The translations under genes and the position numbers were made by a program. From Candidatus Hydrogenedentota bacterium (lineage in GTDB: Bacteria > Hydrogenedentota > Hydrogenedentia > Hydrogenedentales > SLHB01), in assembly GCA_013349485.1 (NCBI GenBank), contig DUZM01000089.1, positions 1-11,877 of the forward strand: a stretch of DNA of 11,877 nucleotides. The letters run 5' to 3'. Of this stretch, positions 1-6,850 are shown one piece after another (positions within the stretch are counted from its first letter, which is position 1; every line of letters starts with the position of its first letter). Below the pieces are notes generated by a model that saw only the letters and a list, made by a program, of their open reading frames with translations, had not been told where the DNA came from and did not search any database.

Positions 1-1130
1 AAGGGCTCGAGAAGGGTCAAAGCTACTTTCACTGCCCGGTCAAGCTCGCGCTCGTTTTCCTCGGCCAACTGGAGAAACGAGGCCCGCAGATCCCCGCTTT
101 CTTCGCCGACGGAAACCACGTTGGCCACCAGATCGGGAAACAGATCGCTTGCCTCGATTGTGCGGCTTAGGGATTGTCCGCCTCGTACGGCAGCACTCAT
201 CGGTTTCACGGCTTCCCGGAACGACGAATTTCGCAGAGTGGCGGCAGCGATTTCGAGCGCGGCAACGACGGTAACGCCGCTGTCCAGGAGTGTGCCCAAG
301 GTTCGCGAGAACGCTGCTATCTCGTTCTGACGTATGAGGTTGTTGACAACCGGAAGGCTCAGCAGCATTCGATCGCGAAGCGCCCTGCCATTCGGTGAAC
401 CCAGAAACCGGATAGCGGCAAACGCTGCCGCACCAATGAGCGGAAGCACAAGCCACCACCATGTCGAGAGAAAACTGCTCAAGTTGACCAAGGCACGAGT
501 CGGAAACGGCAGCGTCTGGCCGGTGTCGCGGAATACTTCCGTGAACATCGGGACTACGAAGGACACCAAGATAAAAACCGTCACGAACCCCATCAGCAGC
601 ATCAGCGCCGGGTACACGAGAGCCATTTTCACGCGGGATTGGAGTTCCTCACGTTTTTCGCCTAAGTCTGCTATGCGGTTTAAGACGTTAGCCAGCTTTC
701 CACTTTCCTCGCCTGAGCGAACCAAGCTGACGTACATAGGATCGAAAACCCCGGGATAGCCGGTTATTGCATTGGAGAACGTCTGGCCGTTTTCCAGTCT
801 CGAACGAATGCCGCCGGCAACGGCGCGCCATCCGGAACTGCCGGTGCGGACGCGGACGCGATCAAGGGCGTGCGACAGCGGGAATCCTGCACGAAGCAGC
901 GTCGCCAAGTCTCGCGTGAACCGAACCAAGTCGCGGTGCTTGAGTCCGCGCAAGAACCCAAGCCGGATCTTCATGCGTGACGCAGCCTGCGCATCGGCAT
1001 CCTCGACATGCAGCACATGATATCCCCGTGCCGTCAACGTGGCCGCCGCGGAGTAGTGGTCATCGGCCTCGATTTCGCCCGTGACCGTTTCCCCTGGTTG
1101 CCGAATGGCCTCGTAACTAAAGGTTGTCAT
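1..1130 (-). CDS. Type II secretion / type IV pilus inner-membrane platform protein, GspF/PilC family (C-terminus off left edge)
   Basis: The frame opens at the ATG at 1130 and stays open for 376 codons to the window edge. GspF/PilC proteins are polytopic inner-membrane proteins that couple the cytoplasmic ATPase to pseudopilus or pilus assembly. The usual N-terminal cytoplasmic segment is present (start MTTFSYEAIR, with GYHVL near residue 40). Two T2SSF domains follow, at about 66-190 and 268-376, each with the family signature: RSGEESGKL near 138-146 and VGEESGDL near 341-348. TM segments lie at about 171-195 and 224-243. Family members are about 400 residues long, so only the last 25-30 residues, including the third TM helix, are missing. 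The start matches the conserved N-terminus; the ribosome site is weak (TGGA about 10 nt upstream). The gene sits 236 bp after the C39/DUF1573 gene and has its own promoter candidate. Sequence alone does not separate GspF from PilC; the family call is secure. Confidence 0.95.
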   Translation of the reverse strand, partial: MTTFSYEAIRQPGETVTGEIEADDHYSAAATLTARGYHVLHVEDADAQAASRMKIRLGFLRGLKHRDLVRFTRDLATLLRAGFPLSHALDRVRVRTGSSGWRAVAGGIRSRLENGQTFSNAITGYPGVFDPMYVSLVRSGEESGKLANVLNRIADLGEKREELQSRVKMALVYPALMLLMGFVTVFILVSFVVPMFTEVFRDTGQTLPFPTRALVNLSSFLSTWWWLVLPLIGAAAFAAIRFLGSPNGRALRDRMLLSLPVVNNLIRQNEIAAFSRTLGTLLDSGVTVVAALEIAAATLRNSSFREAVKPMSAAVRGGQSLSRTIEASDLFPDLVANVVSVGEESGDLRASFLQLAEENERELDRAVKVALTLLEP

Positions 1131-1366
1131 ATCCTACGTCCAGGTTTCTTGGGACGAGCATCCACCCGCCTCGCAAATATATTAGCATCACGGCACGCCG
1201 GTGTTAAACAGCGAGGGACAAATCCCCGAGATCGAGCCCACGTCGTTTCCGTTGCCCCTGCTGTGTCCGTTCGACGGGATCTGCAGGCGTATTCGCCGCA
1301 TCGCGCAACATGGGGGCGGCAATTTGGGGTAATTTGGGGATGGTCGGCAATTCATTGCGGGGCTCA
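1131..1366. other. Intergenic region between the C39/DUF1573 gene and the GspF/PilC gene
   Basis: This 236-bp stretch has no credible coding frame. It holds the promoter candidate at 1179-1207 and a short direct repeat of AATTTGGGG near 1320-1340. I see no stem-loop followed by a T-run that would terminate the upstream operon, so read-through into the GspF/PilC gene is possible. Confidence 0.6.
1179..1207 (-). promoter_or_regulatory. Candidate sigma-70 promoter for the GspF/PilC gene
   Basis: On the minus strand a -35 box TTAACA (5/6 match to TTGACA) is separated by exactly 17 nt from a -10 box TAATAT (4/6). Transcription would start near 1172, giving a leader of about 42 nt before the ATG at 1130. 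It lies in the gap after the C39/DUF1573 gene, which suggests that the secretion gene can be expressed independently of that operon. This is a motif match only. Confidence 0.45.
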
Positions 1367-2890
1367 CTATCTTACTGACGAAGCGGGGATGACCGGGATC
1401 GATATGCCATGTTGTTGGGCTGGGGTGTCCCCAGCCGATTCCTCCTCACAGCATATTGACAGATTGGCGAAGGGGAGTTGCCCATCCTGGCCGTTCTGAT
1501 TCGCGAATTGATAGGGAATCCGGGCAACATTGTCAACCCAATCTTCGGAGTACGTAGCCTCGAGGTACGAAGGCGTCTCTATGGCGACAATCCGAAAACG
1601 ACGCCCGGTATCCTTGAGCCGGCGCATTTCAACCGTGCCGCTGCCCGTTGCCCTGCGGAGGAAGATCACACTCGGGGAACAGTAGAACGTATTGTCCCGT
1701 TCCAGGGTGATCGGGACGACAAGCGCATGTTCTATCAGGGGGTGTTGAATGTGAATTTGGGCTCGATAGGTGCGCGCTGAAGCGTCCATCGCTTCAGGCG
1801 GGTGGATCCGCACGGTAAATGAGGTCGTCCCAGGACGTGAACGATCTTCGTCCACTTGTGCTTCGGCCCAAGGGGCGCTGCACGAAGCACTCAATGCATC
1901 GTCGCGTGCATCGGGCGGCAATCCCGTGATCTCAAGCGTTCGCGTGACGGGCGGCACGGGTCCGCCATGACCAACGAAAACACGCAATGCCGCGGGGTGG
2001 GAACGGAGTGCCGAGCGAGTCGGGCTCATGGCCGATACCTGAATGCGGGCGGACGTGCCGTCGGCCAGGAAGAGGAACAGGCTTCTCGCATGAGTACCTG
2101 CGCCCCACTTGTCAGCCTCCACTTGTACAGTCGCATGGATTGTTGCGCCAGGCGGAAGATACTTGTCGGGCACAAGTAGTTGCGCGCACGAGCACCCCGT
2201 CGTCGCTCGCACGATTGCCAAAGGACGCGCCGTCATGTTTTCTACGGCAACGATCTCATTGTGCGTTTTCCCGCGCTCAAGGCGCCCCAGATCGAGTACG
2301 AAAGGGACGATGCGGAGCGGGGTTTCGCCATACGCTTTGTCTTCTCCGGACAGGCGCGAAACAAGGAGTGCCACCCAGTCCGATTCATGTTCAAACCGGC
2401 CTTTCAATTGAGCCCAACTTAGGGAACGCCGATTCCACAGGTCCTCAAGAACGAATGCACCGTCGGAAAGACCGGCTATTACGGAAGCGTGACCAATACC
2501 CGCGATTTCAGGGTCCGGGGGAGGCGGGGTACCGAAGATCACATAGTGATCGGGCGAGCGCGCTAGCCAATTCTGTATCGACGGGAATGGAATATTCTTT
2601 CGCGCCTGAACCTTCAGCCGGTGGGCCTCTAGAGCTCTGACCATGGACGCCAAAGACACCCCCGGAAGTGAGGGCTGCTCCGCCGCCAGGAGTTGGGTCA
2701 AGACCTCGACAGAGTATTCATGGTGGCAGGCCTGCAAAATAAAGGCACAGGCAGTGAGCCCACAGTTCTCGATTGAGACGCCGGACTCGCCTTGACCCGC
2801 GGCCTCCCCTATGGCCTCGGGATGCTCAGAGCCCGAGAGCGTGGCCGCCAGTGACAGGGTTACGACACAGAGCAGACGTGAGGCAGACAT
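1367..2890 (-). CDS. Secreted C39-like cysteine peptidase with DUF1573 and Ig-like domains
   Basis: The protein has 507 residues. Residues 1-21 form a signal peptide (MSASRLLCVVTLSLAATLSG). A papain-like C39-type domain covers about 36-178: the segment ENCGLTACAFIL supplies candidate nucleophile Cys43, GHASVIAG supplies His134 and LEDLWN supplies Asp150, matching the Cys/His/Asp order of bacteriocin-leader peptidases. A DUF1573 domain follows at about 194-295, with the DLG start, the N-x-T-x-x-P-L-x-I strand and a GCSC motif (Cys233, Cys235). Two more beta-sandwich-like segments fill about 305-507. C39 domains normally cleave after Gly-Gly leaders inside ABC exporters; here the domain stands alone and appears exported. 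The chosen start has an AGGA site 6 nt upstream and lies 2 nt after the preceding stop. An in-frame start at 2974 would overlap that gene by 82 nt and mask the signal peptide. The fold assignment is good; peptidase activity is unproven and the oxyanion Gln is not obvious. Confidence 0.85.
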   Translation of the reverse strand: MSASRLLCVVTLSLAATLSGSEHPEAIGEAAGQGESGVSIENCGLTACAFILQACHHEYSVEVLTQLLAAEQPSLPGVSLASMVRALEAHRLKVQARKNIPFPSIQNWLARSPDHYVIFGTPPPPDPEIAGIGHASVIAGLSDGAFVLEDLWNRRSLSWAQLKGRFEHESDWVALLVSRLSGEDKAYGETPLRIVPFVLDLGRLERGKTHNEIVAVENMTARPLAIVRATTGCSCAQLLVPDKYLPPGATIHATVQVEADKWGAGTHARSLFLFLADGTSARIQVSAMSPTRSALRSHPAALRVFVGHGGPVPPVTRTLEITGLPPDARDDALSASCSAPWAEAQVDEDRSRPGTTSFTVRIHPPEAMDASARTYRAQIHIQHPLIEHALVVPITLERDNTFYCSPSVIFLRRATGSGTVEMRRLKDTGRRFRIVAIETPSYLEATYSEDWVDNVARIPYQFANQNGQDGQLPFANLSICCEEESAGDTPAQQHGISIPVIPASSVR

Positions 2891-2892
2891 GG

Positions 2893-4149
2893 CTATTCCT
2901 GCCTGGCATGGTGTTCCCGACACCGCCGTCTTGATCCCCTGATCGCAAGGGCCCCCGCAAGGAGGACAAGGCACACCGCAACCGCGAACCCGATGTAACG
3001 ATGATGATGACGACGCTCGGCTTGATCGACGCGAGGCACGACGTTGAGGCCGCTGGAGCTTGTCGAGGAACTTGCTCCTTCTTCACGTGAGCGATCGCGG
3101 GCCCGCATAGTCTCAAGCTCAGCTACCGCCTGCTCGACTTGTTGAAGGTGTTCATGTGCTGTAACGCCCGCCCGATAGCTCATGCCTCGGACATCGTCCT
3201 CGATGAAACAACCGGGCGGAAAATCTATCCTAAACGTGTCTGCCGAAATCGGTTCGTTGACGGCCGACCACTGAAAAGTCGAGGTCAAGGTTACTGTGGA
3301 CACCATCCGTTGGCCCGTCGCATCCAAATGGCACGTCTTATACTGCTGAGATACCGGCAGCCAGACATCGTCGAAGCGCGTGAGCACAACGTCCTCGGTC
3401 ACATTGCAGAGGAATGCATTTGGCTCCCCATAGTTGGACCATCGCTCTCGGCGCACTATGTTGGTGCCGCGGGACATATCCAATAAGAGTACGAAGCTCC
3501 ATTCCTCGAACTCATCATTCAGCGCGGCTTTCGGATCCGGGTGCCAGATTCTCAGTATGTCCGGATCTTCTGGAGGCAAGACCTCCCACGGCGGTAGCTC
3601 TGGAGGAATCTCGTCGAGGAACGTTGTCAAACCCTTTCCGCCATAGAAATACAGGGTCTGTTCAAGCTTCCGATTCAGTAGTGGCGTCTGAACATGCAGC
3701 GGCTGGTCGTTCAGAATCTTACCCAAGGTCGGTTTGCCGTCTTTTCCAGGGCCGTATTCAAGCGCCATTCCTTGGTTTCCGTCGAAACTGCCGTCAACCT
3801 TCCAAGCGGTCCAAACGGGCTTTTCTTGTCCGTCTGCCCCATCTACCACATAAATCACACCCTCCGTCTCGCAATGGACCTTGAACCGTGGCACGGCCCC
3901 GGCCGCCAGAAGGCCCCGGGCAAAGAAGGTTTTGGTTCCCTCTTCTTCGGTGGGAGCCCCCGAGCCTGATTCCGGACCCTGGCTCCGCATTTCAAACTGC
4001 GCTGCTCGCAGCTGGCCCTGCGCAGCACGGATCGCTTCAATGGCGTCTGCTCGTGAAAGTAACAGCGCCCGCGCCTGCTCAACGAGAACACACGCTACTA
4101 CGGATGCAAAAAGCATCCTCCATATACGGAGCTTCAGGGCTACGCCCAT
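2893..4149 (-). CDS. Membrane-anchored protein with a large extracytoplasmic domain and C-terminal TM helix, function unknown
   Basis: The protein has 418 residues. The N-terminus is basic then hydrophobic (LKLRIWRMLFASVVACVLV, about 6-23), a signal peptide or anchor. A helical stretch runs over about 33-57. A beta-rich body spans about 85-325 and ends in the segment FRIDFPPGCFIEDDV (306-320). This resembles the end of LolA/LppX-like lipoprotein-carrier folds as seen in planctomycete-type envelope proteins; the resemblance is weak. Next come a short charged coiled-coil stretch (333-356), a Ser-rich linker (359-366), a His/Arg cluster and a TM helix at about 385-403, then a basic tail (RGSRRRCREHHARQE). 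The basic tail implies that the C-terminus is cytoplasmic and the body periplasmic. It starts 11 nt after the cysteine-rich gene and ends 2 nt before the C39/DUF1573 gene, so a joint role is likely. I do not recognise a named family. Confidence 0.85.
   Translation of the reverse strand: MGVALKLRIWRMLFASVVACVLVEQARALLLSRADAIEAIRAAQGQLRAAQFEMRSQGPESGSGAPTEEEGTKTFFARGLLAAGAVPRFKVHCETEGVIYVVDGADGQEKPVWTAWKVDGSFDGNQGMALEYGPGKDGKPTLGKILNDQPLHVQTPLLNRKLEQTLYFYGGKGLTTFLDEIPPELPPWEVLPPEDPDILRIWHPDPKAALNDEFEEWSFVLLLDMSRGTNIVRRERWSNYGEPNAFLCNVTEDVVLTRFDDVWLPVSQQYKTCHLDATGQRMVSTVTLTSTFQWSAVNEPISADTFRIDFPPGCFIEDDVRGMSYRAGVTAHEHLQQVEQAVAELETMRARDRSREEGASSSTSSSGLNVVPRVDQAERRHHHRYIGFAVAVCLVLLAGALAIRGSRRRCREHHARQE
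2895..2900 (-). promoter_or_regulatory. Ribosome binding site inside the end of the upstream gene
   Basis: AGGAAT on the minus strand places AGGA 6 nt before the ATG at 2890. It overlaps the stop codon and last sense codons of the membrane-protein gene, so translation of the C39/DUF1573 protein is probably coupled to it. This site decides the start at 2890 over the upstream in-frame ATG. Confidence 0.65.
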
Positions 4150-4153
4150 TTGT

Positions 4154-4159
4154 ACCTCT
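4154..4159 (-). promoter_or_regulatory. Ribosome binding site deciding the membrane-protein start
   Basis: AGAGGT on the minus strand lies 4 nt before the ATG at 4149. The alternative in-frame ATG at 4167 has only a GGGTGG-like stretch and would overlap the previous gene's stop codon. The start at 4149 is therefore preferred, though 4167 cannot be excluded. Confidence 0.6.
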
Positions 4160-4160
4160 T

Positions 4161-4826
4161 TTACCATTTGCCACCCAGATGATACCCTACGAGGGACAAA
4201 GAGGAACCGCTCGCAATTCCTGGCACGTGCGCCGCTGTCGCCCTGTATGGGATCCGAGGACTCCGTTCACGCTTAGCAGGGGTCGCTGTCGTACGCCCGT
4301 CCCCTGTCTTGACTATGCGCGTATTCCTTGGTATAAGCTCTTCCGTTTGTTTACACGCGCAGTGCCACGCTTCGCTTTCATACCACTCTTGGCATTTCCA
4401 TAAGGTTACGTTGCTGCAAAGTTGCCCGTATTGTAGTGCACAATACTGGACGACCGTTCCAGTGGCACACGCATAGTTGTTTGGGCCCGATGTCGCCGGC
4501 CGCTTGCACCACTGATCCTTCAAGGCATACTCTAGCGGATCTGCTCCTCCTAATGTTGTTGCGCATTGCCCATTTGCCTTTGGCAGGCACTGCCTATTTT
4601 GCTCGCCTGCCGTGCAAGCAGTAGCTATTATATTGTAACATAAGCAGTTCGGTGTCGCAGCCACAATGAAGTTTTCAAGTTCCGTTGAACTAGGCGCTGT
4701 ACCACAATCAAGTGCGCCTAAGTTTCCCCACCGTGGATACAGCGGATTCGCCGCGCCAATAGAAACTGCCGCCAACAATGCAACAGTCACAAGACCTACC
4801 AGCCCCAGCAAGTACTCCCGAAACAT
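4161..4826 (-). CDS. Exported cysteine-rich protein (13 Cys in 118 residues) with a Cys-free basic tail
   Basis: The protein has 221 residues. A signal peptide occupies about 1-26 (MFREYLLGLVGLVTVALLAA, with likely cleavage near IGAA/NPL). The mature core holds 13 cysteines at 41, 61, 63, 71, 80, 88, 107, 120, 129, 137, 145, 156 and 158, including CLC and CAC pairs. This fits a disulfide-knotted or metal-binding exported protein. Residues 159-221 contain no cysteine and are rich in Arg, Thr, Ser and Ala. The odd cysteine count leaves at least one free thiol or an intermolecular bond. No known family is recognised. It is the first gene of a tight operon with the membrane protein and the C39/DUF1573 protein, and could be their substrate (inference). 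The start is fixed by a near-perfect ribosome site. The codons around the cysteine core are more AT-rich than those of the neighbouring genes. Confidence 0.85.
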   Translation of the reverse strand: MFREYLLGLVGLVTVALLAAVSIGAANPLYPRWGNLGALDCGTAPSSTELENFIVAATPNCLCYNIIATACTAGEQNRQCLPKANGQCATTLGGADPLEYALKDQWCKRPATSGPNNYACATGTVVQYCALQYGQLCSNVTLWKCQEWYESEAWHCACKQTEELIPRNTRIVKTGDGRTTATPAKRERSPRIPYRATAAHVPGIASGSSLSLVGYHLGGKW

Positions 4827-5439
4827 GTTAGTCCCTCCTTTCTTCCGGACTAGCCCACCATCATTACCGAACTAAATCAAAGACGAAAACGACATTCTAC
4901 TGAAAATACACACAGGAAACGTTCAATTGTGCGGTATTTGGGACCGTATTCTCTTGGGTTTGCCCCGCATGGGCGTTTCTTTGACTTCCGCTCCTAGTCG
5001 GCCTCAAACGCCGCACGCAGACATCGTAGCGCGTTGATTGCGTTCAACCGCTAAAGCCATGGCACCAACCTCCAAAGAACCACGGCAGATCACTTAAGGA
5101 GTGATTCTGCGATGCATAACCAGAGGTGTATATAAGGGGTACGAGCCGGGCAAGAGGCCAAAGCCCTAATTCAATACCTGAATATTTGTAGGGGTAAATA
5201 GGAATTGTGCTTACATGGACATAGGCGTCGGTAGTGGGTGGGACAACCATAGCCGCCTGGCGGCTTTCAACCTACGCAACGCAGTTGGCATGGAACAAGA
5301 GCGCTAACACATTGGGCCAGAGAGACATGGGAAGCTCCCCAAGCGTACGTTCAATCGGGGAGGATCTTACTGGACGGCCGGGCCACTGAATCCATGCTTT
5401 CAAGGAGATGATTACGGACTTCGACTTTGCCCGCGCCGG
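4827..5439. other. 613-bp gap without a convincing gene, upstream of the cysteine-rich operon
   Basis: This stretch is AT-richer than most of the window. It must hold the promoter of the cysteine-rich operon. A possible minus-strand -10 box TAGAAT lies near 4896-4901, but no -35 box stands at the right distance. A perfect odd palindrome AGCCGCC-T-GGCGGCT sits at 5251-5265. Just after it on the minus strand is a 68-codon frame (5250-5044) rich in Tyr, Pro and Trp, without a ribosome site or recognisable family. It could be a decayed gene end. No RNA gene is visible. Confidence 0.5.
4834..4841 (-). promoter_or_regulatory. Strong ribosome binding site of the cysteine-rich gene
   Basis: AAAGGAGG on the minus strand lies 7 nt before the ATG at 4826. 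It is the best Shine-Dalgarno match in the window and suggests that this first gene of the operon is the most strongly translated, as expected for an abundant exported product. Confidence 0.8.
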
Positions 5440-6478
5440 TCACAGGCGTTTCGGCTTCTTGCGGGTGACGTAATACTTGACGGTGGCGGCACGGCTTTCG
5501 CCGGGCGCAAGGGGGTCCTGGTTCGGCAAGATGTCCAGGTTCAGTTGGTTGTAAGGAGCTTCGGTTCGGTACACGAAGAGCAGCGGCCTCGCCTCGCCTG
5601 GTGCGAATTCGCTAACTAACGTGAACCGCGTTTTTGGGAAAACGCGCGGCCAACTTCGTGTACGCCTTCTCCTCGAACATCTCGAACCTCGAGGCTGCGG
5701 GTTCCGGGTTCTCCCGCGACCACGCGCCGCCGACTTGCGTCCATATCTCCGGATATGCCGGCCCTTGGGTATAAAACTCGGGCACGCTTTTGACTGACGG
5801 CACAATCCGCTTTCCGTTGACTTTCGAGAAGTATTCGGGATGCTCGGGATAGTATTGCCGCGGCGGCACCAACCGGTAGAAGGTATGGCCCCCGAATCCC
5901 GGACCCTGGAGCCATCGGTGAACCCGTTGATAACGGCTCACGCCGTCCTCGCGCGTCAGATAGGTCGAGCATCGATATTCGAATACGGGCACGAAGCGAT
6001 AGTCCATCTTGGGCAATGTTCGCGGGGGCGCCGGTATATGGGTGACTTCCGGCGTGAGCCATCGGACGCCCATGTAGCGTTCGAAGAACTCATAAACGCC
6101 GTACATCGTCCCGCGCTCGCGGCCGCCGACAATCAGCAGGTTGCTGTCGTCCACGGTTTTGATACAAAGGCCGTCGGCGCCGAGGCCTTCCAGATCAAGC
6201 GTATGAATTAGCTTTTCGGGAACACCGTCCCGGCCTATCCAGACGTTTACGCCATCGCTTGGCGCGGCAGCCACAGCAATGCCGTGACCCGTCGTCAATT
6301 CCCAATATGCGCAGAACTCCTCTGCAGCAAACCGTTCCGAATCAGACGCCGCGTCACCCACAATGACACGAAACCTGGCATAGTCGCTCTCTAGCGTCCA
6401 CGGGGCGTTTTCATGCGCGTTCTCCCCTGCGGCGGCGACCGCCAATGCGCCAACCAACACCAAATCCGTGAATGTCAT
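5440..6478 (-). pseudogene. DUF4838-type carbohydrate-associated protein, frameshifted and apparently internally deleted
   Basis: The frame opens at the ATG at 6478 with a signal peptide (MTFTDLVLVGALAVAAAG) and a GAGGGG ribosome site 9 nt upstream. Residues 30-160 form an alpha-glucuronidase-N-like domain with the hallmark RGTMYGVYEFFERY followed by GVRWLTP (122-143). Residues 165-224 match the opening of DUF4838 (HTFYRLVPPRQYYPEHPEYF, 198-217). DUF4838 proteins usually run several hundred residues further, but here the match ends near residue 225. The frame stops at 5612, six codons after FPK (280-282). A one-base shift at the A5 run (minus strand, 5635-5631) continues into a well-formed C-terminus (TRFTLVSEFAPGE, then LFVYRTEAPYNQLNL) ending at 5440, about 345 residues in all. 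So one indel, or a sequencing error, splits the gene, and the catalytic middle seems lost. The family call rests on remembered motifs. Confidence 0.75.
5627..5646. repeat. Perfect 8-bp hairpin at the frameshift point
   Basis: CGCGTTTT and AAAACGCG flank a TGGG loop. The A5/T5 homopolymer at 5631-5635, where the reading frame must shift, lies in one arm and the first loop base. A stem and a homopolymer together favour polymerase slippage or a sequencing error, and this is the most likely reason for the broken frame. Confidence 0.8.
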
Positions 6479-6850
6479 GACGCAATCCCCTCGCGAGTGA
6501 CGCCGCCCTGCCCTCCGATTGTCGCACGCAAGAGAATACTGCCCAGCGCCGCCGCTGAAATCAAGCGTCTGTGCGGCGCCGTAGAAATGCCGCGTGAGCA
6601 GAGTGAACACACGCTCGAATAGGCGTGCAGCGGGAGAAGGCTCTGTGGCTGTTTAGACGACTCTGCAAGGACGGCCGAAAACGGTGCAAGTCTCTTTGGT
6701 ACTTGCAGGCATCCCGGAAATCGAGCCACGTGCTCAATCCCTTCGAGGGATTGAGCACGCAGTTCTCGGCGCCGCGCTTACGCTCCCCGACTCCTCTTGC
6801 CTTGTACCACTGCCGCCGATTCTTCGCGCCTTCCCCGCGCCAAACGGGTC
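6479..6850. other. 372-bp intergenic region between the giant surface protein and the DUF4838-type gene
   Basis: There is no credible gene here. It contains the perfect 14-bp stem-loop at 6729-6759 and a weaker inverted repeat (TGCAAGT at 6685-6691 with ACTTGCA at 6701-6707). A promoter for the DUF4838-type gene would be expected between 6480 and 6680 on the minus strand. TTGATT followed after 20 nt by TATTCT is the nearest pair there, with an over-long spacer, so I do not call it. Confidence 0.55.
6729..6759. repeat. Perfect 14-bp stem-loop, candidate terminator or transcript-end structure
   Basis: CGTGCTCAATCCCT pairs without mismatch with AGGGATTGAGCACG around a TCG loop. It lies 92 nt beyond the stop codon of the giant surface-protein gene, where a terminator belongs, but neither strand carries a T-run after it. 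It may be a mRNA 3'-end stabiliser, a Rho-assisted terminator, or a copy of a dispersed palindromic repeat. Confidence 0.85.

Noticed and set aside
40..462. Minus-strand frame of 140 codons at the left end
   Set aside because: It lies out of frame within the GspF/PilC gene, and its Arg/Ser-rich product shows no family features.
1320..1340. Direct repeat of AATTTGGGG after the C39/DUF1573 gene
   Set aside because: Two copies of 9 nt, 1 nt apart, are too little to call an operator or a repeat array.
5044..5250. 68-codon minus-strand frame in the gap upstream of the cysteine-rich gene
   Set aside because: It has no ribosome site (a palindrome stands directly before the ATG), no recognisable family and no operon context. 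It is kept only as a remark on the gap.
5616..6062. Minus-strand frame of 148 codons within the DUF4838-type gene
   Set aside because: It overlaps the frame that carries the DUF4838-type motifs and is a shadow of it.
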